Assembly (NCBI GenBank): GCA_003864495.1
Contig: PEDN01001374.1
Location: 62,001-126,000, forward strand
Length of the DNA stretch: 64,000 bases
Reading direction: 5' to 3'
Source of the DNA: Nemopilema nomurai
Taxonomy: Eukaryota; Cnidaria; Scyphozoa; Rhizostomeae; Rhizostomatidae
A program made the position numbers and the translations under genes. The notes beneath the pieces were generated by a model. It made no database searches, had not been told where the DNA came from, and saw nothing but the letters and a program-made list of their open reading frames with translations. Each line of letters starts with the position of its first letter. Within the stretch, counting starts at the first letter, position 1. This document shows, one piece after another, positions 1-13,010 of the stretch.

Positions 1-3000
1 ATGGCATGCAAAGAGACAGAAGAAGCGAAAATGATAATTACGTGGAGTGTTCTCTTTGCTAAAACTGTCCTCAAAGTTCAGATTCGGGCCCCAAGCAACA
101 GATTTCACACAAACAAACACAATTATGTAAAACACTGACAGTGTGCCTGAAATAGAGAAGTAAAACTAAAGTACTGTGAACTAAGAAATATATTCATTAA
201 AGACCAGGACCACCTACTGGGAGCAAAGTAGGGCCTTGATTTTGCGCTCTTCTAAGCAATGAAATTTGTCCAAGAATATTGAGGTAAGCTTCAGCTCACC
301 AATATCAAACATAGCAACGGCGGACTTACCTAAAGCATTGAACTTCGTAAAAAAGGTCGGCGACTTGAAGGACGACAACGGAAGCAACACGACCATGAGA
401 TAGAAGGGCACGGTCAGGTCTTGCTGCCATGCCTTGTAGAACAGGTCGCTTGAAGATGGCGCCAGAAATGCCTGCTTCCCGCGCTTTGGGCTCTCGTCGG
501 CGGCACAGAGCACTGGTGAAAAAGAGGTCAATACAAAGACACAACAATCTGTCATGACACCGACAATTGTGACATATGCACGACTGGCCAATGCAGCCTG
601 GGAGAATGGTACATTTCCACACAAAAGATTAAGAACTAGGCTCAAAACTGGCCTTGGCAAAAATTTTTTGCAGAAGTCACACAATGCTGGCAAAAAGAAA
701 CAAACATTGCAGAAAATTGAATGGCTCAAGTATGATGGGAGCAGAAGCTAACCTGAAATAAACCCTAAAAACGTGTTTGAAAATTTGGTATCTTGCTTTA
801 AGAAACTCATACTTTATGATAAACTACAGAATCCTTTACAGTGTAGTGACTTGCTTGTCTTTATCCATACAAACGTTATTCACGCTGCTATTTTCTTTCT
901 CATTCTTTCAGCACACGTCTTTAATATCCATTTTCACCGTTTGTCTGACTAATAACCATCCCATCATTCATGTCTCTCGTCACCTCGCTATCGCACACCT
1001 CATCGTGATGTCTCGTTGCATCCGAAGCTACCCTTGGTTATGCGTAATTAAGCATGTAGTTTAGTTGTAGCATGTAGTCCATTTATCGACACGCGTCTTT
1101 TCTGATTCCGAGTTCTCTGCTCGTTAAATAAGATTAAAACAGTTGGAACATAACGGATAATTTTGGAGCATTTGATTTGGAGCAAGACCGCTTAACAAGC
1201 AATTATTTAGTTGATTAGAGATATTTGAGCCTTCTGCTTGTGCTTTCTGACTAGATTTATAAATATTGATAAAATGGTAATATGTGACAGCTGTCTTTAA
1301 ATACCTGCAGATAAAGTCGATCCAGAACTGTTGCCGTGACCCGTCATGTTGCTTTGAGCTGAGCCACTGTTGTCTAAGAGGCAAATGTTCAGTCATCACA
1401 AAACGCACCTTTTGAAAAGGTTAATCCTCGAAAAAAGGAGCGAGTCGTCTAGTATGAATAATTTGTAGAAATATATAATAAACTACTGTAGTCTTCACAC
1501 CCATGCAGTTATCATAAATAAACAATTGTGTATACTTGAATCCCAAGGTATGGTATGGTTGAGAATTTAAGCTCAGGTGGAGGCATTGAGGTCAGCTTAG
1601 GTTAAACAACTTCAAACTGCATTTGCAACAAGGGAATCGTTCAGGTTAAACAACTTCAAACTGCATTTGCAACAAATGAATCGTTCAGGTTAAACAACTT
1701 CAAACTGCATTTGCAACAAATGAATCGTTCAGGTTAAGCAACTTCAAACTGCATTTGCAACAAATAAATTGTTCAGGTTAAACAACTTCAAACTGCATTT
1801 GCAACAAATGAATCGTTCAGGTTAAACAACTTCAAACTGCATTTGCAACAAATGAATCGTTCAGGTTAAACAACTTCAAACTGCATTTGCAACAAATGAA
1901 TCGTTCAGGTTAAGCAACTTCAAACTGCATTTGCAACAAATGAATCGTTCAGGTTAAGCAACTTCAAACTTCATTTGCAACAAATGAATCGTTCAGGTTA
2001 AGCAACTTCAAACTGCATTTGCAACAAATGAATCGTTCAGGTTAAACAACTTCAAACTGCATTTGCAACAAATAAATCGTTCAGTTAAACAACTTCAAAC
2101 TGCATTTGCAACAAATGAATCGTTCAGGTTAAGCAACTTCAAACTGCATTTGCAACAAATGAATCGTTCAGGTTAAACAACTTCAAACTGCATTTGCAAC
2201 AAATAATCGTTCAGGTTAAGCAACTTCAAACTGCATTTGCAACAAATGAATCGTTCAGGTTAAACAACTTCAAACTGCATTTGCAACAAATAAATCGTTC
2301 AGGTTAAACAACTTCAAACTGCATTTGCAACAAATGAATCGTTCAGGTTAAGCAACTTCAAACTGCATTTGCAACAAATGAATCGTTCAGGTTAAACAAC
2401 TTCAAACTGCATTTGCAACAAATAAATCGTTCAGGTTAAGCAACTTCAAACTGCATTTGCAACAAATGAATCGTTCAGGTTAAACAACTTCAAACTGCAT
2501 TTGCAACAAATGAATCGTTCAGGTTAAACAACTTCAAACTGCATTTGCAACAAGGGAATCGTTCAGGTTAAACAACTTCAAACTGCATTTGCAACAAATG
2601 AATCGTTCAGGTTAAACAACTTCAAACTGCATTTGCAACAAATGAATCGTTCAGGTTAAGCAACTTCAAACTGCATTTGCAACAAATGAATCGTTCAGGT
2701 TAAGCAACTTCAAACTTCATTTGCAACAAATGAATCGTTCAGGTTAAGCAACTTCAAACTGCATTTGCAACAAATGAATCGTTCAGGTTAAACAACTTCA
2801 AACTGCATTTGCAACAAATAAATCGTTCAGGTTAAACAACTTCAAACTGCATTTGCAACAAATGAATCGTTCAGGTTAAGCAACTTCAAACTGCATTTGC
2901 AACAAATGAATCGTTCAGGTTAAACAACTTCAAACTGCATTTGCAACAAATGAATCGTTCAGGTTAAGCAACTTCAAACTGCATTTGCAACAAATGAATC

Positions 3001-6000
3001 GTTCAGGTTAAACAACTTCAAACTGCATTTGCAACAAATAATCGTTCAGGTTAAGCAACTTCAAACTGCATTTGCAACAAATGAATCGTTCAGGTTAAAC
3101 AACTTCAAACTGCATTTGCAACAAATGAATCGTTCAGGTTAAACAACTTCAAACTGCATTTGCAACAAGGGAATCGTTCAGGTTAAACAACTTCAAACTG
3201 CATTTGCAACAAATGAATCGTTCAGGTTAAACAACTTCAAACTGCATTTGCAACAAATGAATCGTTCAGGTTAAGCAACTTCAAACTGCATTTGCAACAA
3301 ATGAATCGTTCAGGTTAAGCAACTTCAAACTGCATTTGCAACAAATGAATCGTTCAGGTTAAACAACTTCAAACTGCATTTGCAACAAATAAATCGTTCA
3401 GGTTAAACAACTTCAAACTGCATTTGCAACAAATGAATCGTTCAGGTTAAGCAACTTCAAACTGCATTTGCAACAAATGAATCGTTCAGGTTAAACAACT
3501 TCAAACTGCATTTGCAACAAATGAATCGTTCAGGTTAAGCAACTTCAAACTGCATTTGCAACAAATGAATCGTTCAGGTTAAGCAACTTCAAACTGCATT
3601 TGCAACAAATGAATCGTTCAGGTTAAACAACTTCAAACTGCATTTGCAACAAATGAATCGTTCAGGTTAAACAACTTCAAACTGCATTTGCAACAAATAA
3701 ATCGTTCAGGTTAAACAACTTCAAACTGCATTTGCAACAAATGAATCGTTCAGGTTAAACAACTTCAAACTGCATTTGCAACAAATGAATCGTTCAGGTT
3801 AAACAACTTCAAACTGCATTTGCAACAAATAATTCGTTCAGGTTAAGCAACTTCAAACTGCATTTGCAACAAATGAATCGTTCAGGTTAAACAACTTCAA
3901 ACTGCATTTGCAACAAATGAATCGTTCAGGTTAAGCAACTTCAAACTGCATTTGCAACAATGAATCGTTCAGGTTAAACAACTTCAAACTGCATTTGCAA
4001 CAAATAATTCGTTCAGGTTAAGCAACTTCAAACTGCATTTGCAACAAATGAATCGTTCAGGTTAAACAACTTCAAACTGCATTTGCAACAAATAATTCGT
4101 TCAGGTTAAGCAACTTCAAACTGCATTTGCAACAAATGAATCGTTCAGGTTAAACAACTTCAAACTGCATTTGCAACAAATGAATCGTTCAGGTTAAGCA
4201 ACTTCAAACTGCATTTGCAACAAATGAATCGTTCAGGTTAAACAACTTCAAACTGCATTTGCAACAAATGAATCGTTCAGGTTAAGCAACTTCAAACTGC
4301 ATTTGCAACAAATGAATCGTTCAGGTTAAACAACTTCAAACTGCATTTGCAACAAATAAATCGTTCAGGTTAAGCAACTTCAAACTGCATTTGCAACAAA
4401 TGAATCGTTCAGGTTAAACAACTTCAAACTGCATTTGCAACAAATAATTCGTTCAGGTTAAGCAACTTCAAACTGCATTTGCAACAAATGAATCGTTCAG
4501 GTTAAACAACTTCAAACTGCATTTGCAACAAATGAATCGTTCAGGTTAAGCAACTTCAAACTGCATTTGCAACAAATGAATCGTTCAGGTTAAACAACTT
4601 CAAACTGCATTTGCAACAAATGAATCGTTCAGGTTAAGCAACTTCAAACTGCATTTGCAACAATGAATCGTTCAGGTTAAACAACTTCAAACTGCATTTG
4701 CAACAAATGAATCGTTCAGGTTAAGCAACTTCAAACTGCATTTGCAACAAATGAATCGTTCAGGTTAAGCAACTTCAAACTGCATTTGCAACAAATGAAT
4801 CGTTCAGGTTAAACAACTTCAAACTGCATTTGCAACAAATAATTCGTTCAGGTTAAGCAACTTCAAACTGCATTTGCAACAAATGAATCGTTCAGGTTAA
4901 CAACTTCAAACTGCATTTGCAACAAATGAATCGTTCAGGTTAAACAACTTCAAACTGCATTTGCAACAAATGAATCGTTCAGGTTAAGCAACTTCAAACT
5001 GCATTTGCAACAAATGAATCGTTCAGGTTAAACAACTTCAAACTGCATTTGCAACAAATAATTCGTTCAGGTTAAGCAACTTCAAACTGCATTTGCAACA
5101 AATGAATCGTTCAGGTTAAACAACTTCAAACTGCATTTGCAACAAATAATTCGTTCAGGTTAAGCAACTTCAAACTGCATTTGCAACAAATGAATCGTTC
5201 AGGTTAAACAACTTCAAACTGCATTTGCAACAAATGAATCGTTCAGGTTAAGCAACTTCAAACTGCATTTGCAACAAATGAATCTTCAGGTTAACAACTT
5301 CAAACTGCATTTGCAACAAATGAATCGTTCAGGTTAAGCAACTTCAAACTGCATTTGCAACAAATGAATCGTTCAGGTTAAACAACTTCAAACTGCATTT
5401 GCAACAAATAAATCGTTCAGGTTAAGCAACTTCAAACTGCATTTGCAACAAATGAATCGTTCAGGTTAAGCAACTTCAAACTGCATTTGCAACAAATGAA
5501 TCGTTCAGGTTAAGCAACTTCAAACTGCATTTGCAACAAATGAATCGTTCAGGTTAAACAACTTCAAACTGCATTTGCAACAAATGAATCGTTCAGGTTA
5601 AACAACTTCAAACTGCATTTGCAACAAATAAATCGTTCAGGTTAAACAACTTCAAACTGCATTTGCAACAAATGAATCGTTCAGGTTAAACAACTTCAAA
5701 CTGCATTTGCAACAAATGAATCGTTCAGGTTAAACAACTTCAAACTGCATTTGCAACAAATAATTCGTTCAGGTTAAGCAACTTCAAACTGCATTTGCAA
5801 CAAATGAATCGTTCAGGTTAAACAACTTCAAACTGCATTTGCAACAAATGAATCGTTCAGGTTAAGCAACTTCAAACTGCATTTGCAACAAATGAATCGT
5901 TCAGGTTAAACAACTTCAAACTGCATTTGCAACAAATAATTCGTTCAGGTTAAGCAACTTCAAACTGCATTTGCAACAAATGAATCGTTCAGGTTAAACA

Positions 6001-9000
6001 ACTTCAAACTGCATTTGCAACAAATAATTCGTTCAGGTTAAGCAACTTCAAACTGCATTTGCAACAAATGAATCGTTCAGGTTAAACAACTTCAAACTGC
6101 ATTTGCAACAAATGAATCGTTCAGGTTAAGCAACTTCAAACTGCATTTGCAACAAATGAATCGTTCAGGTTAAACAACTTCAAACTGCATTTGCAACAAA
6201 TGAATCGTTCAGGTTAAGCAACTTCAAACTGCATTTGCAACAAATGAATCGTTCAGGTTAAACAACTTCAAACTGCATTTGCAACAAATAAATCGTTCAG
6301 GTTAAGCAACTTCAAACTGCATTTGCAACAAATGAATCGTTCAGGTTAAACAACTTCAAACTGCATTTGCAACAAATGAATCGTTCAGGTTAAACAACTT
6401 CAAACTGCATTTGCAACAAATGAATCGTTCAGGTTAAGCAACTTCAAACTGCATTTGCAACAAATGAATCGTTCAGGTTAAACAACTTCAAACTGCATTT
6501 GCAACAAATGAATCGTTCAGGTTAAGCAACTTCAAACTGCATTTGCAACAAATGAATCGTTCAGGTTAAACAACTTCAAACTGCATTTGCAACAAATGAA
6601 TCGTTCAGGTTAAGCAACTTCAAACTGCATTTGCAACAAATGAATCGTTCAGGTTAAACAACTTCAAACTGCATTTGCAACAAATGAATCGTTCAGGTTA
6701 AACAACTTCAAACTGCATTTGCAACAAATGAATCGTTCAGGTTAAACAACTTCAAACTGCATTTGCAACAAATGAATCGTTCAGGTTAAACAACTTCAAA
6801 CTGCATTTGCAACAAATGAATCGTTCAGGTTAAACAACTTCAAACTGCATTTGCAACAAATGAATCGTTCAGGTTAAGCAACTTCAAACTGCATTTGCAA
6901 CAAATGAATCGTTCAGGTTAAACAACTTCAAACTGCATTTGCAACAAATGAATCGTTCAGGTTAAACAACTTCAAACTGCATTTGCAACAAATGAATCGT
7001 TCAGGTTAAACAACTTCAAACTGCATTTGCAACAAATAATTCGTTCAGGTTAAGCAACTTCAAACTGCATTTGCAACAAATGAATCGTTCAGGTTAAACA
7101 ACTTCAAACTGCATTTGCAACAAATGAATCGTTCAGGTTAAGCAACTTCAAACTGCATTTGCAACAAATGAATCGTTCAGGTTAAACAACTTCAAACTGC
7201 ATTTGCAACAAATAATTCGTTCAGGTTAAGCAACTTCAAACTGCATTTGCAACAAATGAATCGTTCAGGTTAAACAACTTCAAACTGCATTTGCAACAAA
7301 TAATTCGTTCAGGTTAAGCAACTTCAAACTGCATTTGCAACAAATGAATCGTTCAGGTTAAACAACTTCAAACTGCATTTGCAACAAATGAATCGTTCAG
7401 GTTAAGCAACTTCAAACTGCATTTGCAACAAATGAATCGTTCAGGTTAAACAACTTCAAACTGCATTTGCAACAAATGAATCGTTCAGGTTAAGCAACTT
7501 CAAACTGCATTTGCAACAAATGAATCGTTCAGGTTAAACAACTTCAAACTGCATTTGCAACAAATAAATCGTTCAGGTTAAGCAACTTCAAACTGCATTT
7601 GCAACAAATGAATCGTTCAGGTTAAACAACTTCAAACTGCATTTGCAACAAATGAATCGTTCAGGTTAAACAACTTCAAACTGCATTTGCAACAAGGGAA
7701 TCGTTCAGGTTAAACAACTTCAAACTGCATTTGCAACAAATGAATCGTTCAGGTTAAACAACTTCAAACTGCATTTGCAACAAATGAATCGTTCAGGTTA
7801 AGCAACTTCAAACTGCATTTGCAACAAATGAATCGTTCAGGTTAAGCAACTTCAAACTGCATTTGCAACAAATGAATCGTTCAGGTTAAGCAACTTCAAA
7901 CTGCATTTGCAACAAATGAATCGTTCAGGTTAAACAACTTCAAACTGCATTTGCAACAAATGAATCGTTCAGGTTAAACAACTTCAAACTGCATTTGCAA
8001 CAAATAAATCGTTCAGGTTAAACAACTTCAAACTGCATTTGCAACAAATGAATCGTTCAGGTTAAACAACTTCAAACTGCATTTGCAACAAATGAATCGT
8101 TCAGGTTAAACAACTTCAAACTGCATTTGCAACAAATAATTCGTTCAGGTTAAACAACTTCAAACTGCATTTGCAACAAGGGAATCGTTCAGGTTAAACA
8201 ACTTCAAACTGCATTTGCAACAAATGAATCGTTCAGGTTAAACAACTTCAAACTTCATTTGCAACAAATGAATCGTTCAGGTTAAGCAACTTCAAACTGC
8301 ATTTGCAACAAATGAATCGTTCAGGTTAAACAACTTCAAACTGCATTTGCAACAAATAAATCGTTCAGGTTAAACAACTTCAAACTGCATTTGCAACAAA
8401 TGAATCGTTCAGGTTAAGCAACTTCAAACTGCATTTGCAACAAATGAATCGTTCAGGTTAAACAACTTCAAACTGCATTTGCAACAAATGAATCGTTCAG
8501 GTTAAGCAACTTCAAACTGCATTTGCAACAAATGAATCGTTCAGGTTAAACAACTTCAAACTGCATTTGCAGCAAATGAATCGTTCAGGTTAAACAACTT
8601 CAAACTGCATTTGCAACAAGGGAATCGTTCAGGTTAAACAACTTCAAACTGCATTTGCAACAAATGAATCGTTCAGGTTAAACAACTTCAAACTGCATTT
8701 GCAACAAATGAATCGTTCAGGTTAAGCAACTTCAAACTGCATTTGCAACAAATGAATCGTTCAGGTTAAACAACTTCAAACTGCATTTGCAGCAAATGAA
8801 TCGTTCAGGTTAAACAACTTCAAACTGCATTTGCAACAAGGGAATCGTTCAGGTTAAACAACTTCAAACTGCATTTGCAACAAATGAATTGTTCAGGTTA
8901 AACAACTTCAAACTGCATTTGCAACAAATATATTGTTCTGTCTGAAACCAACTCACTGTGAATAAACTGTCCAACACTGAACAGAAAGTTTGAAAGTAGG

Positions 9001-11179
9001 ACTAGGTAGACTGTTGTTGATCCAAGAAGTGCCACCAGAGAGGATACAATGCTACAGATCTTTCCGCTTTTACCAAGAAAGTGCTCGCAGATGTCCGTAA
9101 ATTCAAGCGCTTCAAACTTCGACTTGTCTTAAATAAAACACTTGAAAACATTATTTACTGGTTGACTGTATCAAAACTAGTCCGCATGTAACATATTTCA
9201 ATTTGGGATTATGGACTAAGAAGTCTTATGGCCACAAGTGATGAAAAATCGAGAGGAGAAAATGACATTCTTGCGTTTAAACAGCAATCACAAAGCAAAA
9301 AGGATTTCATTACTTTATTAATGCAATGAAAAAAGACTGTCTGTGTCTATGTGATCCTACTGTGTTTGCAAAAAACTCACTTGATTTTTCTTAAAAATTC
9401 GAAAGAACATACCCATGTAATCAGCACTCTTCAGAACTCTGAAGCATGTGTAGAAGCATATGAGGCCCATGAAAATGATCAAGACCATGCCAAGAACAAA
9501 GCCACTCTGAGGGCAGATTAAAAAATGCTTTGATTACCACAGGCTATTCTTAAAGTATACATCTTCACAACATGAGAAAGCATTCCAAGTAAACTCTTTA
9601 ACATCCTGCAACTAGCAACTTTAAATGAGTCTGACTTTAGGAAATAGTACATCAACTCTAAATGCACATGTGGCAAAAGCGTACTTCCCTTGCAGGTGTA
9701 TAGCCATGTACCTACTGGCGTTTGAACTCTACATTTAAGATTTTTCTTTATTTCCAATGCAGAGAACCTATAAGCTAGCATAAAAACACTTAGCACTTTA
9801 CTTCGGACAATTCATACAATGATCTCACCTGTTCAATTGCCCAAGGTAAACTAAGTAATGAAGTTCCCATCATTGTGTTCCAAATGGCAAAACTGAGAAA
9901 AAGAAATAAAAAGCCTCACTTAACCTGACCTCACTTAACCTGACCTCACTGTTTTCTGAAGCAATCATAGAATTACAAAAACGTAAAAAATCAAGGCTTG
10001 TGTCCAAACATCAAGCTGTCTATTTCTACTGGAAGATAATTTGCAGCAGTAGTGGAAGAAGTGTGTTACAAAAACACATTTGCAGTTCCTTCCTACAATC
10101 CTTATCTGTTTCTAACCTTGCTGAAAAAATGAGTACCTCAATTATTGTTCATCATACAATTTATAACATAATTATGCATGAGTTTTGATAAAATTGTTCT
10201 AAAGTAATATGACTAGCGATCATAACATAATAACAAAATCATAGCTAGTCCCTGATTCTGAATCTTCAGTCTATGAAGGGTGTCCTTCCAATGAGGTTGG
10301 CTTTGCATATGGGAAAATCCATTTTCCTCCTTTAACTGTTTTAGAGCCTGTGTATCTCTTGTGTTACTTACATTGTTATCAAGCTACTTTGTTTGTAACC
10401 AAGTGATGGCAAAATTGGCAGGAAAAGATAGGATGGCAACACATGATCAGGTATAATCTATAAAAGGTTGAAAACAGCATAAAGATAATAGCCTCAGGTT
10501 CCTTTAAAGAATTTATTCAATCATGTCACATCCAAAACTAATGTATTGTAAAATCTCTATCAAGCCATCACTTATAAGACACATATAGCAGGAGCAAAAA
10601 GAAGAACAGAGGCAAAATGATGAAAGGACATATTGAGAAAAGTTCATGCAAACAATACAATATTCAAATGAAACAGCTTCTAGAAAGAAAGTCATATAGA
10701 CTTTGGATCATATAGATTGTTAAATCTGGCTGCAAAACCAAAACATTATTTATCACCAAATGTTAAAACTCATTGCTTTCATTAAACTTAATCACCCCTT
10801 GCAAAGCAAAAAGATTGAAATAGAAAGAAAATTAAAGAGATAACGATTTAAACTGTTCTTAAATTACAATTAAATCTCAAAAACCCTGAAAGTATGAAAT
10901 TACAATGTTATGGCCAGTGGATGTTTAATGGAGTTATCAAAGTAATTCTGATGTTTTAGAAGCTTATTGTCCTTGAAAAATTATTTTTAGCTTAATAATT
11001 TTCATACCATTTTTTGCTTTGGGTACAGCTTGGTATAATACTTATACCGGGCATGTTGTGCCAGATTGTCCAATCCCTGTTCATTCAAATCCTGTAAAGA
11101 CTGGTTTAAAGAATTGACTGAAAAGGGCTCCCTTTGGTTTGATGGGTCTTTTCCCAGTAAAGGCCTGTTCTCACTCATT
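1..11179 (-). CDS. SLC38A9: SLC38A9, lysosomal amino-acid transporter and arginine sensor (partial, 3' end outside window)
   Basis: SLC38A9 is a polytopic lysosomal membrane protein that exports amino acids and signals arginine to Rag GTPases and mTORC1. Seven coding exons can be joined in frame: 11179-11008, 10457-10372, 9892-9829, 9506-9413, 9127-8957, 512-330 and 146-42; the gene continues past base 1. The signature of the family is the first transmembrane segment, WNTMMGTSLLSLPW, in the 9892-9829 exon. It is preceded by IIPDHVLP (equivalent of the human APDHVVP stretch) and followed by TVPFYLMVVLLPL and FKSPTFFTKFNALG. All junctions keep phase with GT/AG borders. The first exon begins after a good acceptor; its ATG (11179) opens with MSENRP and would continue as an acidic di-leucine sorting motif (ENRPLL), but the AAAA run at 11159-11162 puts the rest out of frame. 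One base fewer restores it, so I suspect an assembly error. Identification is secure; the exact start is less so. Confidence 0.9.
1598..8930. repeat. 44-bp minisatellite array, about 167 copies, inside an SLC38A9 intron
   Basis: A nearly perfect head-to-tail array fills about 7.3 kb. Each unit contains TCAGGTTAAACAACTTC followed by AAACTGCATTTGCAACAAAT. Units differ at a few recurrent sites: AAAC versus AAGC after GGTT; the unit joint as AAATG, AAATA, AAGGG or AAATAATT; and rarely ACTTCATTT for ACTGCATTT. Some units lack one or two bases. Every frame is closed by stops, so it codes for nothing. It lies in the intron between the SLC38A9 exons 9127-8957 and 512-330, and begins only about 26 bases after the donor side of that intron. 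True copy number is uncertain because such arrays are often collapsed in assemblies. Confidence 0.97.
9917..9950. repeat. Short direct repeat related to the minisatellite
   Basis: Two and a bit copies of TCACTTAACCTGACC lie in the next SLC38A9 intron. The reverse complement contains TCAGGTTAAG, a ten-base string also present in every AAGC-type unit of the large array. The copy number and length are small, so the relationship could be chance. Confidence 0.5.
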
Positions 11180-12420
11180 GTTGCTGCAAAGCAAAATGAT
11201 ATAATTATGTGAGTATTTCTTTCTTAAGATTCCTGAAGCCAAATTCAAAGTCTTTGTTGGTTAACAAAGGACAGTTGGTGAACAAAGGACAGTTTATTCT
11301 CTTTATCTAAGTAGTTGTATAATTGATTGATAAATACTTTGATAACAGTGGAGTGGCTAATCTAACATATCACTGAAGTTTTGAGAGGGGACTGTTCCCC
11401 CCACCCCCCTTTCTTAGTCACGCCTGCCGGGTCTTCCTTGGGAGATAAATGAGAGAAAATGTTAAAACATTAAATCTTAAAATATCTTTGTACGGATATT
11501 TTTTAATTCGTGACATCATGGCACAAGAAGACTTAGCTAAAGTCTGGCAGACGTCTGCCATGGACAAAATAAGGCGACCATAAAAACAATGTCGAGGGCC
11601 CTGTTTATTTTTGCAGCCATCATAGACAATTGTTCGTTTACCTGCTTTGGTTCTGTATACTTAGGAACAAACGCCGTTTTTTGTATAATGCTGTCCGTTT
11701 GCCTCTAACATCGCTTTCATCTAAAAAAATAATCCAGAGTCCAGAGGACTAAAAACACAAACATGTGATCTGCTCCTTCGCAGAGCAATGCAAAGTCGCA
11801 TTCGCTTGAGCACAATTTTCTTGGCCGCAAAGTTTGGTGGCGTTCTCTATGCTAACAGGGCCTCCGCCAAGGGGGGGGGGCCGGGGGCCATGCCCCCGCA
11901 CTTTTGTGTAAAACAACAGAGCTTGTCTAAATATCTTTTGTTATGATTGTTAAAATCTTTCTTGGCCCCTCCACTTTCCAACCTGCGTGCTAATGGTGGA
12001 AGATTTCGAATTGTAACCGACCCTGCAGGCCATTTTCTCGCATACAAACTAATGGGGAAATTTCCCCAGCAGGCCCAAAACCTTCCCCAGTAGTGACAGC
12101 CAAAATCAGAAAAATTTCCCAGTTGTTTAGGCCCACTCGATAAAAAATACTCTAAATAGTTTTGTGCCAACAAATCTGAACTGTTTTCATTCTTTCTTGT
12201 TTTTGAACCATTACCAATAGCGCGTTTATTAAAAGTTTTAAACGACTAGAAAATTATTCACAAGGGGTGTTTCTCAGGCGTGTAGGTGGCAACAAATGTT
12301 TACAAAAGTGGCATACTTTGAATTTGCTAAATACTGTACAACCTTGAGGCAGCTGAAAAGATGCTTCAGAAAATGACAGCAGGCACTTCAGAAAGAAAAG
12401 AGCGCCACACGGCACAAGGA
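11180..12420. other. Upstream region of SLC38A9, no gene recognised
   Basis: The first SLC38A9 coding exon is preceded by a good acceptor (ttttgctttgcag), so a 5' untranslated exon probably lies in this stretch. I could not place it. A perfect 16-bp palindrome sits at 11545-11560. G-rich and C-rich runs at 11391-11410 and 11869-11900 resemble debris of small DNA transposons, but no matching ends or target duplications were found. Confidence 0.4.
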
Positions 12421-12431
12421 TTTTTCAGCAA

Positions 12432-13010
12432 ATGGAAAGCTGGCTCACAACAATTCTGGCTGACAGTCGTGATTTATGTGCAATATTTCAACGAATTCAA
12501 AAGAATTTCCAGAGGTGCGACCTCATTTTGCCAGATATAATAACTGCACGAGATGCTGCGATCCGAAATCGCATAATCATGAAAGAAATGCCCGTACCCG
12601 GCGGGAAAGAGAAACATTGTTTACAAAGTTTAGAATTAAGTGGAGAAGAAAAAGAAAGTTTAAGGCAAGCAAACAATCACTTTGTAAGAATCAATCAATG
12701 AGAAGAAGTAATGATGCAGTGAGGGTTGAAATTGTGCAATTTGCCATTGATTTCCTGAATGAAAGGAATTCCTTGATACATAGTGGGTCTGGTACCCAGA
12801 GTAGGCTATTGAAAGAGCAGTTTCGCATTATAACAGTATCAAAACAATGAGGAGAACGTCTTTGAAGCAAGACACAATTAACGTCGTGATGCATGTTTCC
12901 TTAAATGACAAGGGTACTGCATTCTACGATCCAAGGCCAGCTGTTTTTGAGTTTCTGAGAATAAAGGAACGACGTAACAGGCAACAGTGCGATGAACTTT
13001 ACAAAGACTA
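12432..13010 (+). pseudogene. Possible DNA-transposon remnant (hAT-like C-terminus)
   Basis: Two overlapping reading frames are open here (12432-12701 and 12476-12850), followed by a short frame that ends at 13010. The last part encodes INVVMHVSLNDKGTAFYDP and then RPAVFEFLRIKERR. This 'small residues, then F/Y-DP-x-P-A' pattern before a basic tail resembles the C-terminus of hAT-type and related transposon proteins common in cnidarian and fish genomes. The frames are interrupted and there is no obvious start, so it is a relic if the reading is right. I recognise no catalytic motif. Confidence 0.3.

Noticed and set aside
1598..8930. Array resembles a CRISPR locus at first glance
   Set aside because: Units are contiguous with no unique spacers, and the context is a eukaryotic intron.
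1598..8930. GGTTAA-rich units as an interstitial telomere
   Set aside because: The unit is 44 bp of mixed sequence and contains no TTAGGG tandem run.
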